The notes beneath the pieces were generated by a model. The model was given only the letters and a program-made list of their open reading frames with translations, ran no database searches and was not told where the DNA came from. Shown here piece after piece: positions 1 through 8,940 of a stretch of 14,020 nt of DNA. The stretch is from Candidatus Rokubacteria bacterium RIFCSPLOWO2_02_FULL_72_37 (GTDB lineage Bacteria; Methylomirabilota; Methylomirabilia; Rokubacteriales; CSP1-6), in the NCBI GenBank assembly GCA_001790315.1, contig MGCE01000178.1, positions 1 to 14,020 of the forward strand, given 5' to 3'. How positions within the stretch are numbered: the stretch's first letter is position 1; every line of letters starts with the position of its first letter. The translations under genes and the position numbers were made by a program.

Positions 1-101
1 ATGATCGCGTCCAGCACCGCGTCGGACACCTGATCGGCGATCTTGTCGGGGTGCCCCTCGGTCACCGACTCCGACGTGAACAGATACTCTTCGCGCGCCA
101 T
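1..101 (-). CDS. metK: S-adenosylmethionine synthetase, N-terminal fragment (cut by window edge)
   Basis: The first 33 codons of methionine adenosyltransferase, which makes S-adenosylmethionine from ATP and methionine in the cytoplasm. The visible protein starts MAREEYLFTSESVTEGHPDK and continues with IADQVSDAVLDAI. This is the standard MetK N-terminus, and its GHPDK motif (residues 16-20) contains the His and Asp used at the ATP/Mg site. The ATG at position 101 is preceded by a strong purine-rich ribosome-binding site. The rest of the gene lies left of the window. It follows the hexose-phosphate isomerase gene by 51 bp on the same strand and may be the last part of the same operon. I see no SAM riboswitch or clear promoter in those 51 bp. 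The family call is firm; only the extent is unknown. Confidence 0.95.
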   Translation of the reverse strand, partial: MAREEYLFTSESVTEGHPDKIADQVSDAVLDAI

Positions 102-104
102 TCC

Positions 105-112
105 CACCCTCC
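105..112 (-). promoter_or_regulatory. metK ribosome-binding site
   Basis: On the minus strand the bases just before the metK ATG read GGAGGGTGGGA. The GGAGG core is well placed for initiation at position 101 and fixes that ATG as the start. Confidence 0.7.
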
Positions 113-152
113 AGAGCGTCGTCGTGACCGCCGCGACGCAATCGGTGCCACT

Positions 153-1220
153 TTAACACGGAAACTCCTCGAGCTGAACGCTGCCGAGACGCCGTTTGAG
201 CTCGTCGAGCACCGGAACCGGCCACGGGTCGACACTGTGCGCGACGGCCAGATAGTAGCTCACCCACTGACCGAGGCACGCGACCGAGAGGAGGCGCGCC
301 GGCACGCCGCGCCCGCGCGTCCAGCACTCGCTCAGGCCTCCCGCCACCGGGGCCACCAGCTCACCCAGCAACGCGAACCGCCGCGCGACCTGCGGCAGCT
401 CCCCGGCGTCGCGCAGGAGCACCGCGTGGAGTTGACGGGCGACCGGGAGTCGCCACGCTTCGACTTCGTTGTGGTTCATTTCCGGCAGCGTCCCGGCCAG
501 CGCCAGGCGCTTGGCGTTTTCCTCGAGATCCGTCTTCCACCGGTACGCGAGCGCGCCGGTCAGAGGGCCCCCGTAGACGGCGGCGATCCGATCGTCGAGC
601 GCGAGAGCGAGCCGCTTGGCCTCGTTCGCCGCCGTGGGAACGGCCGGCTGGAGCTCTCCCGACAGCACGGCGGCCACGTCGATCGCCTCGCGGACCTCGC
701 CCGCGCTGGCGACGGCCAGCCCGGCCTCCTCCAGCACCCGCACGACGGCGAAAAACAGGTACCCGAGCGCCATCCGCGGCATGAGGCCCGACGGGAGCGC
801 GACGCTCGGGGCGCCGTGTCTACGCGCGAGCGCGCCGAGCGCGCCGCCCGAGCTCACCACCACGAGCGCCGCGCCACGCGCCAGGGCGGTCCGGGCGGCG
901 GACAGCGCCTCCACGGTGCCGCCAGAATACGAGGACGCGACGACGAGCGTACGCTCGCCCACCGCGGCCGGCAGGCCGTAGCCCCGGTGGACGAGCACCG
1001 GCACGTCGAGGTGTCCGGCGGCGCACGCCGCCAGCAGGTCTCCACCGGCGGCCGACCCACCCATGCCAGCGACGACCACGAGGTCGGTCCGGCGGACCGG
1101 CAGGGACGGCTCGATCCGGAGCGCTGCGCCGGCCCGGCAATGCTCCGGGAACGCGGCAAGGACGTCGCGGGCGCGGTGCGGATCGACACGCTCGTAGAGC
1201 GTGGCGTCGTCGAGGCTCAC
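153..1220 (-). CDS. Bifunctional phosphoglucose/phosphomannose isomerase (SIS family)
   Basis: A 355-residue double-SIS protein of the archaeal/bacterial PGI/PMI family, which interconverts fructose 6-phosphate with glucose 6-phosphate and mannose 6-phosphate. Visible signatures are GMGGSAAG (52-59) and SYSGGT (97-102) in the first sugar-phosphate site, LMPR (Arg149), TDLEENAK (230-237, with the likely catalytic Glu234), PEMNHNE (246-252, His250) and the C-terminal DELK (Lys342). These match the Arg/Glu/His/Lys set known in the Pyrobaculum enzyme. The start is a GTG at 1220 with AGGA 8-9 bases upstream; the nearby ATG at 1228 runs straight into a stop. It lies 21 bp after rapZ on the same strand and 51 bp before metK. 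It would feed mannose and glucose phosphates into envelope sugars. The segment before Lys342 has Trp333 and no Thr, so mannose-6-phosphate activity is less certain than glucose-6-phosphate activity. Confidence 0.9.
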   Translation of the reverse strand: MSLDDATLYERVDPHRARDVLAAFPEHCRAGAALRIEPSLPVRRTDLVVVAGMGGSAAGGDLLAACAAGHLDVPVLVHRGYGLPAAVGERTLVVASSYSGGTVEALSAARTALARGAALVVVSSGGALGALARRHGAPSVALPSGLMPRMALGYLFFAVVRVLEEAGLAVASAGEVREAIDVAAVLSGELQPAVPTAANEAKRLALALDDRIAAVYGGPLTGALAYRWKTDLEENAKRLALAGTLPEMNHNEVEAWRLPVARQLHAVLLRDAGELPQVARRFALLGELVAPVAGGLSECWTRGRGVPARLLSVACLGQWVSYYLAVAHSVDPWPVPVLDELKRRLGSVQLEEFPC

Positions 1221-1241
1221 GGAGCCATCCTGGACCGCGCC

Positions 1242-2111
1242 TTACCCACGCTCGACGTCCCGGTGGGTCACGGTCGGCTCGTACCCGAGGCCCTCCAGAA
1301 CCCGTCTGAGCTCCTCCACGAGCACGACCGAGCGGTGTCGACCGCCCGTGCAGCCGATCGCGATCGTCAGGTAGGCCTTGCCCTCACGCTCGTGCAGCGG
1401 CAGCAGGAATTTCAGGAAGTCCACCAGATGGCGGAGCAGTTCCTGCGCCTCCGGGTGCTCGAGGACGAAGTCGCTCACGCGCGGGTCCCGGCCGTCCAGC
1501 GGGCGCAGCGCCTCCACGAAGTGCGGATTGGGAAGGAAGCGCACATCGAAGACCAGATCCGCGTCGTAGGGGGCGCCGTGCTTGAAGCCGAAGGACACCA
1601 GGGACGTCGCGAGCCCGGGCCGGGCGCGCTGCGCGCCGTACAGCTCGACGAGCAGCTCCTTGAGCTGGTGCACCGTCAGGGCCGACGTGTCCAGCACCCG
1701 GTCGGCCACCTCGCGCACGTGTGACAGCGCCTTGCGCTCGGTGCGGATGCCATCGAGCACGCCGCCGTCGCTCGCCAACGGATGGCGCCTCCGCGTCTCG
1801 CTGTATCGGCGGACCAGGGCTTCCTCGCTCGCCTCGAGGAAGAGCACCTCGACCCGATGGCCCCGCGTCCGGAGCTCGCCCAGCGCGTCGAGCAGATGCG
1901 ACAGGTACTCCCGTTCCCTCACGTCCACGCCCAGGGCCACGCGTCGCATGGCCTGCGTGGAGCGCGCGGTGAGATCCGCGAACGTGGGGATCAGCGTCGT
2001 CGGCAGATTGTCCACGCAGAAGTAGCCCATGTCTTCGAAGCACTTGATCGCGTTGCTTTTGCCCGCGCCGCTCAAGCCGGTGATGACGACGAACGCGACG
2101 CGCTCATCCAT
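1242..2111 (-). CDS. rapZ: RapZ-family nucleotide-binding protein (YvcJ/YhbJ)
   Basis: RapZ (P-loop NTPase fold, 289 residues from the ATG at 2111). In enterobacteria it senses glucosamine 6-phosphate and hands the sRNA GlmZ to RNase E; elsewhere its role is less clear. The Walker A motif GLSGAGKSN is at residues 12-20, followed by the family blocks FCVDNLPT, SFGFKHGAP, DVRFLPNPHF and GCTGGRHRSV. The rpoN stop and this start overlap as TGATG, giving translational coupling with no separate ribosome-binding site. A GTG one codon upstream (2114) is an alternative start. The C-terminus ends HRDVERG and lacks the Lys-Arg-Lys tail that the E. coli protein uses for RNA binding, so a GlmZ-type function should not be assumed. 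The usual hpf and ptsN genes between rpoN and rapZ are absent. Confidence 0.92.
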   Translation of the reverse strand: MDERVAFVVITGLSGAGKSNAIKCFEDMGYFCVDNLPTTLIPTFADLTARSTQAMRRVALGVDVREREYLSHLLDALGELRTRGHRVEVLFLEASEEALVRRYSETRRRHPLASDGGVLDGIRTERKALSHVREVADRVLDTSALTVHQLKELLVELYGAQRARPGLATSLVSFGFKHGAPYDADLVFDVRFLPNPHFVEALRPLDGRDPRVSDFVLEHPEAQELLRHLVDFLKFLLPLHEREGKAYLTIAIGCTGGRHRSVVLVEELRRVLEGLGYEPTVTHRDVERG

Positions 2112-3565
2112 CACCGCTTGCGCGGGTTCGACCGCCGCTGATGCGAGGGCGCGATGCCGAGCTCCTCACGGTATTTCGCGACGGTCCGCCGGGCGATCGT
2201 CAAGGTCCGCTCCTTCAGGATCTGTGCGACTTCCTGGTCGGAGAGCGGCCTGGCCGGGTCCTCGTTGGCGAGGAGATCCTGGATCATCTTCTTCACGGAC
2301 ACCGACGACACCATCTCGCCGTCGCCCGACGCGATGCCGCTGTGGAAGAAGTACTTCAGCTCGAAGAGTCCCTGCGGCGTCTCCACGTACTTGTTGGTGG
2401 TCACCCGGCTGATCGTCGACTCGTGCATGCCGATGTCCTCGCCGACGTCCCGCAAGGACAGGGGGCGCAGGCAGGAGAGCCCCTTGTCGAGGAAGTCGCG
2501 CTGGAACTTCACGATCGACTGCGTGACCTTGCGCAGGGTGCGCTGGCGTTGATCGACCGACTTGATCAGCCACAGTGCCGAGCGCAGCTTCTGCTCGACG
2601 TACTGACGCGCCTCGTCGCCGGAGGAGCGCAGGAGCGACCGGTAGAGGGAGTTGACCCGGAGCCGCGGGATGCCGTCCTCGTTGAGGACGATCGTGTAGT
2701 CGGTCCCGAGCTTGTACACGAACACGTCGGGAACGATGTAGCGCGAGTCATCGACGCCGAACCGCCGTCCCGGCTTCGGCTCGAGGGTCATGATCTCCTC
2801 GACCGATTCCATGATCCGGTCGAGCGACAGCTTCAGGGCGCGGGCGATCTCCTGGTACCGGCGCCGGCCCAGGTCGTCGAAATGCTGCTCGACGATCTCG
2901 ACGGAGACCGGGTCCACCGGCGGGCTGGCGTTGAGCTGGAGCACCAGGCACTCCCGGATGCTCCGCGCGGCGACCCCGGGCGGATCGAGTTTCTGCACGA
3001 CCCCGGTCAGGATGCGCTCCACCTCGGGCACCGTCGTCTGGCAGCGTTGGGCGATCTCCTCGAGCTCCGCCCGGAGATAGCCGTCTTCGTCGAGATTGCC
3101 GATGATCTCGGTGCCGATCCGCCGCTCGTGCGGGTCTTCCGAGACGAACCGGAGCTGCTCTTCCAGGTGATCGGCCAGCGACGTCGAGGGCCGGGCGAGA
3201 TTCTCGAACGGAAGCTCCTCGCGATCCTCTTGCGCGACCAGGGAGCGTTCCTCGTGGTCGTCGAACATGACCTGGTTGACGTCGAACGGCAGGTCGTCGG
3301 TCTTTCGCTCGGCGGCTGACGGCGGCTCGGGCGAGGTCGCCTCCGCGGTGGGCGTGGGCGTGCCGTCCGCCGCTGTGGCGGCGTCGGACGCTTCGGCGGT
3401 CTCCGGCGGCAGCTCCTCCAGCAGCGGATTCTCGAGCAATTCCTTCTGCACGACCTCTTGCAGCTCGAGGGTCGAGAGCTGGAGGAGCTGGATCGCCTGC
3501 TGTAAGAGCGGCGTCATGACGACGCGCTGGCTCTGCCGGAGGGAGAGGCGGGCTTCCATCGCCAT
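2111..3565 (-). CDS. rpoN: RNA polymerase sigma-54 factor
   Basis: Sigma-54 (484 residues) directs core RNA polymerase to -24/-12 promoters and needs an AAA+ activator to open them. Region I is intact at the N-terminus: a Gln/Leu-rich segment with LLQQAIQLLQLSTLELQEVV (about 20-39) followed by ENPLLEE. Residues about 52-110 are the acidic, low-complexity region II. The core-binding region follows, then an HTH around LRDVGEDIGMHESTISRVT. The RpoN box ARRTVAKYRE, which contacts the -24 element, is at 458-467. Length is normal for the family. The ATG at 3565 gives MAMEA; a second ATG two codons in is possible. GGAG lies about 12 bases upstream. It follows lptB by 20 bp and overlaps rapZ. A sigma-54-like element upstream of lptC (5466-5481) raises the possibility of autoregulation. 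Confidence 0.97.
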   Translation of the reverse strand: MAMEARLSLRQSQRVVMTPLLQQAIQLLQLSTLELQEVVQKELLENPLLEELPPETAEASDAATAADGTPTPTAEATSPEPPSAAERKTDDLPFDVNQVMFDDHEERSLVAQEDREELPFENLARPSTSLADHLEEQLRFVSEDPHERRIGTEIIGNLDEDGYLRAELEEIAQRCQTTVPEVERILTGVVQKLDPPGVAARSIRECLVLQLNASPPVDPVSVEIVEQHFDDLGRRRYQEIARALKLSLDRIMESVEEIMTLEPKPGRRFGVDDSRYIVPDVFVYKLGTDYTIVLNEDGIPRLRVNSLYRSLLRSSGDEARQYVEQKLRSALWLIKSVDQRQRTLRKVTQSIVKFQRDFLDKGLSCLRPLSLRDVGEDIGMHESTISRVTTNKYVETPQGLFELKYFFHSGIASGDGEMVSSVSVKKMIQDLLANEDPARPLSDQEVAQILKERTLTIARRTVAKYREELGIAPSHQRRSNPRKR

Positions 3566-3585
3566 GGCGGTGCGGTCTCCGCGTC

Positions 3586-4308
3586 CTAGAGCGCGAATCG
3601 GTCGCCGAGGTAGATCTCCCGGGCGACGGGGTTGTTGGCGATCTCGCTGGCCGTGCCGGACACGAGGATCCGGCCATCGTAGAGGATGTAGGCCCGGTCC
3701 GTGATCGCGAGGGTCTCACGGACGTTGTGATCGGTGATGAGGATGCCGATGCCTCTGGCCCGCAACCGTCCGATGATCTCCTGGATGTCACCGATCGCGA
3801 TCGGGTCGATGCCGGTGAAGGGCTCGTCGAGAAGCAGGTACTGCGGCGACGTGACGAGCGCACGGGTGATCTCGAGCCGCCGCCGCTCCCCGCCGGACAG
3901 CGTGTACGCCGGATACGGTGCGAGGGCGGTCAGATCGAGCTCCGCGAGCAGCGCGCGCGCCCGCGCGCGCCGCTCGGGTCCCGTGAGGTCGAGCGTCTCG
4001 AGGATCGCGAGGATGTTCTCCTCCACCGTGAGCTTGCGGAAGACCGAGGGCTCCTGCGGGAGGTAGCCGACGCCCATGCGACAGCGCTGGTACATCGGCA
4101 GGCCCGTGATCTCCTGGCCCTCGAGAAAGATCTGCCCCCCCTCCGACGGGAGGAGGCCAACCATCATGTAGAACGAGGTCGTCTTCCCCGCCCCGTTGGG
4201 ACCGAGCAGGCCGACGACCTCACCGCGCTGGATGTCGAGCGATACGTTGTCGACCACCTTGCGCTGCTTGAACCACTTCATCAGCCCCTGGGCGACCAGA
4301 CCCTCCAC
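3586..4308 (-). CDS. lptB: LPS export ABC transporter ATP-binding protein LptB
   Basis: The cytoplasmic ATPase of the LptB2FGC complex that pulls LPS from the inner membrane and drives it along the Lpt bridge. All ABC motifs are present in 240 residues: Walker A GPNGAGKTT (36-44), Q-loop Gln85 in YLPQEP, signature LSGGERRR (137-144), Walker B YLLLDEP (157-163) and the H-loop His194 in ITDHNV. The ending YLGDRFAL matches the LptB C-terminus and separates it from the related branched-chain amino-acid transporters. The start is GTG at 4308 (MEGLVAQGLMKWF), with GAGGAG nine bases upstream. It follows lptA by 13 bp and precedes rpoN by 20 bp, the classical order. The partner permeases lptF and lptG are not in this window. 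Confidence 0.97.
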   Translation of the reverse strand: MEGLVAQGLMKWFKQRKVVDNVSLDIQRGEVVGLLGPNGAGKTTSFYMMVGLLPSEGGQIFLEGQEITGLPMYQRCRMGVGYLPQEPSVFRKLTVEENILAILETLDLTGPERRARARALLAELDLTALAPYPAYTLSGGERRRLEITRALVTSPQYLLLDEPFTGIDPIAIGDIQEIIGRLRARGIGILITDHNVRETLAITDRAYILYDGRILVSGTASEIANNPVAREIYLGDRFAL

Positions 4309-4321
4309 CGCTCGACGCTCC

Positions 4322-4885
4322 TCAGTTCCTGCAGTCGCCTGCCGGGCGCTTCGTGCCCCGATCCGTGGCCTTGCCTTCGCGCGGGTAGAAGATGGCCTTC
4401 ACGCGCTCCTGCTTGCCGCCCTCGACGACCGAGCGATCCTGCGCGAGATAAATCGTGATCGTGTCTCCGCTCACGAGGTTGTCGTCCTGCCACACCCGGG
4501 CACTCCCGAGCAACAGCACGCGCTGCTCGAGATCCGAGTACTCGGCGCGCCGTGCGGTGGCGGTGCGGCAATCCTTGGTGATGATCCTCACGGCCCCCGT
4601 CGACACCGTGCGCTGGACACGCTCGCCCTTCTCGTCGAGATAGACCTCCATGCGCTCGGCGTACTGCACCGAGTTGTCCTGGCGGGCGACGACGTTGCCC
4701 GTGAAGATGACCAGGCCCTCCTTGCCGAAACGCTCCATCTTGTCGGCGTCGATGGTCAGCGGCTGGCTGCGATCGTCCTTCGCCCTGGCGCTCGAGCGCG
4801 GGGGCGTCTGCGCGTCGGCGGGTCCGGCCGGCGCCAGCAGGCCGGCCGTGAGGAGGGCCAGGACCGCGGCGGCGCACACCCTCAC
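4322..4885 (-). CDS. lptA: LPS transport periplasmic protein LptA
   Basis: LptA (187 residues) forms the periplasmic beta-jellyroll bridge that carries LPS between LptC and LptD. I place the start at GTG 4885, which overlaps the lptC stop as GTGA. This gives a clean signal peptide: MR at the N-terminus, a hydrophobic stretch over residues 4-19 and an Ala-x-Ala site near ADA|Q (about 25-26). The OstA-like repeat domain spans roughly 42-167, with QPLTIDADKMERF, FTGNVVARQ and a second repeat round GSARVWQDDNLVSGDTI. The open frame continues upstream past 4885, but those codons overlap lptC and would bury the signal peptide, so a longer start is unlikely. The polar C-terminal tail (about 168-187) is poorly conserved. 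It is co-transcribed with lptC and lptB. Confidence 0.93.
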   Translation of the reverse strand: MRVCAAAVLALLTAGLLAPAGPADAQTPPRSSARAKDDRSQPLTIDADKMERFGKEGLVIFTGNVVARQDNSVQYAERMEVYLDEKGERVQRTVSTGAVRIITKDCRTATARRAEYSDLEQRVLLLGSARVWQDDNLVSGDTITIYLAQDRSVVEGGKQERVKAIFYPREGKATDRGTKRPAGDCRN

Positions 4886-5448
4886 AGGCGCCCCCGGGTG
4901 AACGTGGCGCGAACCCGGCCCTGGAGCGTCGTCACCTCGTCCCCCATCCGTACCTCGAGGGAGGTGCCGTTCACCACGGCGCCCTCGCGCGAGAGGCGGA
5001 CCGGGACGTCGGTCCAGATCCGGCGCTCCTGGCCCTGCCAGCGCAGCACGCTCGTCTCGAGCCGCAGCCCGTCGCTCGAGGTCAGGACCACGTTCTGGCG
5101 GATCTCCACGTTCTTCGATTTCTCGTAGAGGTCCCCTTCGTCGCCGACGATCGTCCACGAGCGGTCCCGCTCCATGACGCTGACCGAGACCTTCCGGAGG
5201 TGCGTGCGGGCTTCGTCCTCGAATCGCAGGGCCTGGTCGGCCGTGAGGCGCCAGCGTACCCCGTGCGTCTCTTCCTCGATTTCGGCCTTCTTGATCCGGA
5301 GGGCTGCGCCTGTGACCTCGGGTCCGGTCGGCTCCACCCGAGCCATCCGGCTCCGCACGACGAGGGTCGTGGCCACGACGAGGACGAAGACGGCGACGAT
5401 TCCGAGAATCGCCCGCTCCACCCTCTTGGCCGATTTAGTTGATTTCAT
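4882..5448 (-). CDS. lptC: LPS export system protein LptC
   Basis: LptC (188 residues) is the bitopic inner-membrane protein that passes LPS from LptB2FG to LptA. From the ATG at 5448 it has a basic N-terminus (MKSTKSAKRVER), one transmembrane helix at about 13-32 (ILGIVAVFVLVVATTLVV), and a periplasmic OstA/LptC beta-jellyroll domain. That domain includes GVRWRLTADQA, LYEKSKNVEIRQNVVL and a DGLRLETSVLRW segment typical of the family. The frame stays open upstream into kdsD, but those codons encode a Ser/Cys-rich stretch with no family resemblance, so the ATG before the membrane helix is preferred. There is no recognisable ribosome-binding site before it. It follows a 76-bp spacer after kdsD and overlaps lptA by four bases. 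Confidence 0.9.
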   Translation of the reverse strand: MKSTKSAKRVERAILGIVAVFVLVVATTLVVRSRMARVEPTGPEVTGAALRIKKAEIEEETHGVRWRLTADQALRFEDEARTHLRKVSVSVMERDRSWTIVGDEGDLYEKSKNVEIRQNVVLTSSDGLRLETSVLRWQGQERRIWTDVPVRLSREGAVVNGTSLEVRMGDEVTTLQGRVRATFTRGRL

Positions 5449-5524
5449 GGATGTTCGGCAGAATGTGCAAAATCGATACCAGCAGCCTATCACAGGCGCG
5501 CAGGAGGAAAAAGAGAAAACAGGA
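5449..5524 (-). other. AT-richer intergenic spacer between kdsD and lptC
   Basis: This 76-bp gap is the longest non-coding stretch in the operon. It is 38/76 (50%) G+C, much lower than the flanking genes. Read on the minus strand it holds, after the kdsD stop, a pyrimidine-rich run (TTTTCTCTTTTTCCTCCT), a small inverted repeat GCCT-N5-AGGC, and then the sigma-54-like element. In many relatives kdsC would lie here. I see no strong hairpin plus U-run terminator. Confidence 0.6.
5466..5481 (-). promoter_or_regulatory. Possible sigma-54 (-24/-12) promoter for lptC-lptA-lptB-rpoN
   Basis: On the minus strand the sequence is TGGTATCGATTTTGCA. The sigma-54 consensus is TGGCACGNNNNTTGCA. The invariant GG and GC are present at exactly the required spacing, and the TTGCA half is complete; positions 4, 6 and 7 differ. 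Transcription would be expected to start near 5455, only about seven bases before the lptC ATG. That fits the absence of a ribosome-binding site but is unusually short. No enhancer-binding activator site was identified, so this is a candidate only. Confidence 0.4.
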
Positions 5525-6490
5525 CTAGACGATCTTGGCCCGGAGGATGTCGTGCATGTGGATGATGCCCGAGGGACGGCCGACGTCATCGACGATCACC
5601 AGGCTCGTGATCATCCAGGATTCCATGACCTCGAGCGCCTTGGCCGCCAGTTCGTCGGCCAGGATGGTCTTGGGCTCGCGGGTCGCGACAGCGCCCGCGC
5701 TCAGCCCGCTGATCGAGGCCTCGCGGAGGTGGAGCCGGCGGAGGTCACCGTCGGTGATCACCCCGATCAGCCGGCTTCCGCCGTCCACCACGGTCGTCAT
5801 GCCGAGCCGCTTGCGCGTCATCTCGCCGATGGCATCCCGGAGCGGCGTCGTCTCGAGGACGACCGGCACGGCATCACCTGTGTGCATGAGGTCGCGCACC
5901 CGGAAGAGCGCGCGCCAGCCCAGCGTGCCCCGCGGGTGGAGCGCAGCGTAATCCTCCGGCTTCAGGCCGCGTAGCTCGAGGAGCGCCATCGCGAGCGCGT
6001 CCCCGGCGGCCAGCGCGGCCGTCGTGCTGGACGTCGGCGCGAGGTTCATCGGGCAGGCTTCCTCGGCCGCGCTCACGTCGATCACCACCTCGGCTTGCCG
6101 CGCGAGGGTCGAGGAGGGGTTGCCGGTGAGGAGCACGATCGGCACGCCGAGCCGCTTGAGCGGCGGCAGGATGGCGAGGACCTCATCGGTCTCGCCGGAG
6201 TTGGACAGCGCCAGCACCACGTCCCCACGGGCCACCATGCCCACGTCGCCGTGCACGCCCTCCGCGGGGTGCAGGAAGTACGCCGGCGTGCCGGTCGAGG
6301 CCAGGGTGGCCGCGATCTTGCGCCCGACGAGGCCCGACTTGCCCATCCCGGTGACGATCACGCGGCCGCGACAGCCGTGGAGCAGCTCGACGGCGCGATC
6401 GAAGCGCTCGTCGAGCTTCGGAATGAGCCCCAGGATCGCTTCGGCCTCCAGGCGCAGGACGCGCTCGGCCAGTCGGCGCAGGTCGCTCAC
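5525..6490 (-). CDS. kdsD: Arabinose-5-phosphate isomerase (KdsD/KpsF/GutQ family)
   Basis: It converts ribulose 5-phosphate to arabinose 5-phosphate, the first committed precursor of Kdo. The 321-residue protein has an N-terminal SIS domain (about 40-170) with GMGKSG (48-53), the HPAEGVHGD segment (74-82) carrying active-site His residues, and SNSGET (96-101). HPRGTLG (185-191) follows, then two CBS domains (about 198-255 and 264-321; RVRDLMHTGDAVPVV, GVITDGDLRR, SLVIVDDVGRPSGIIHMHD). The start is GTG 6490, overlapping the kdsA stop as GTGA; the longer open frame upstream only overlaps kdsA out of frame. The neighbour kdsA uses its product directly. Length and domain order are those of the housekeeping LPS enzyme. 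Confidence 0.96.
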   Translation of the reverse strand: MSDLRRLAERVLRLEAEAILGLIPKLDERFDRAVELLHGCRGRVIVTGMGKSGLVGRKIAATLASTGTPAYFLHPAEGVHGDVGMVARGDVVLALSNSGETDEVLAILPPLKRLGVPIVLLTGNPSSTLARQAEVVIDVSAAEEACPMNLAPTSSTTAALAAGDALAMALLELRGLKPEDYAALHPRGTLGWRALFRVRDLMHTGDAVPVVLETTPLRDAIGEMTRKRLGMTTVVDGGSRLIGVITDGDLRRLHLREASISGLSAGAVATREPKTILADELAAKALEVMESWMITSLVIVDDVGRPSGIIHMHDILRAKIV

Positions 6491-7334
6491 GCCCGGACCA
6501 CCCGGTCGATCGAGGCGACTTCCGTGAGCAATCGCGGCAGGGTCTCGATGCGCAGCATGTTCGGCCCGTCCGACAGCGGTCGACCGTCCGCCAGGGTCCG
6601 ATCGGGGTCTTCGTGCATTTCCATGAAGAGCGCGTCGATCCCGAACGCCACCGCCGCACGGGCGAGCGGCGGCACGTAGCGCCGCTCGCCGCCGGACCGA
6701 TCGCCCGCGGCCCCCGGCAGCTGCACGGAGTGCGTGGCGTCGAACACCACGGGGTAGCCGAGCGCGCGCATGTCCATGAGGCCGCGCAGGTCGACCACGA
6801 GGTTGTGGTACCCGAACGAGGTGCCCCGTTCGGTCAGGAGGATGGAGCGGTTCCCGGTGGAGAGGATCTTGTCCACGACGTTCTTCATGTCGCTCGGCGC
6901 GAGGAACTGCCCCTTCTTGACGTTGATCGGCTTCCCGGTCCGCGCAGCGGCCACGACCAGGTCCGTCTGGCGGCACAGGAACGCGGGGATCTGGAGCACG
7001 TCGAGCGCGTCCGCGGCGGGCGCGACCTCCGAGACCTGGTGGACGTCGGACAGCACCGGCACGCCGATGGTCTGCCGCACCTTGCGGAGGATGCGTAGGC
7101 CTTCCGTGAGGCCGGGCCCCCGATACCCGTGGATCGCGGATCGGTTGGCCTTGTCGTAGGACGACTTGTAGATGAACGGCACCCGATGCTCGGCCGCGAT
7201 CGCGGCGAGGCGCTCGGCGGTCAGCAACGCGTGCTTCTCGTCCTCGATGGCGCACGGCCCGCCGATCAGCACGAGCGGGTGGCCGCCTCCCACCGGGATC
7301 GCGCCGACGGTGACGACGGCCGGGCTCCGGTCGC

Positions 7335-7338
<4 letters not shown>
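6487..7338 (-). CDS. kdsA: 3-deoxy-8-phosphooctulonate (Kdo8P) synthase, metal-dependent type
   Basis: It condenses arabinose 5-phosphate with phosphoenolpyruvate to form Kdo 8-phosphate in the cytoplasm. In its 283 residues are GGPCAIE (26-32), IYKSSYDKANRS (56-67), PVLSDVH (94-100), KKGQFLAP (141-148) and FDATHSVQ (199-206). The likely metal ligands Cys29, His203, Glu240 and Asp251 sit at a constant offset of 18 from the four ligands of the Aquifex metallo-enzyme (Cys11, His185, Glu222, Asp233), so this is the metal-dependent class rather than the E. coli Asn type. After Asp251 there is a six-residue insertion (GRPLSD) before GPNML. The start GTG 7338 overlaps the pyrG stop as GTGA, and the gene overlaps kdsD the same way. 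Confidence 0.96.
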
Positions 7339-8939
<1,601 letters not shown>

Positions 8940-8940
8940 G

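Noticed and set aside
138..150. TGGCACCGATTGC on the minus strand upstream of metK, resembling a sigma-54 promoter
   Set aside because: GG and GC are separated by two bases fewer than sigma-54 requires, so it is unlikely to work as a -24/-12 element.
51..1724. Very long plus-strand open frame opposite the isomerase and rapZ genes
   Set aside because: The protein is rich in Arg, His and Pro and has no family motifs. It is the antisense shadow typical of GC-rich DNA, while the minus-strand genes have complete catalytic motifs.
3951..3971. Alternating CG run (Z-DNA-like) in lptB
   Set aside because: It encodes the Arg/Ala-rich helix RARARALL in a complete protein. Local composition explains it.
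5482..5524. Pyrimidine run and small inverted repeat after kdsD as a possible terminator
   Set aside because: The T-rich run comes before the inverted repeat in the direction of transcription, and the stem is only four base pairs, so it does not form an intrinsic terminator.
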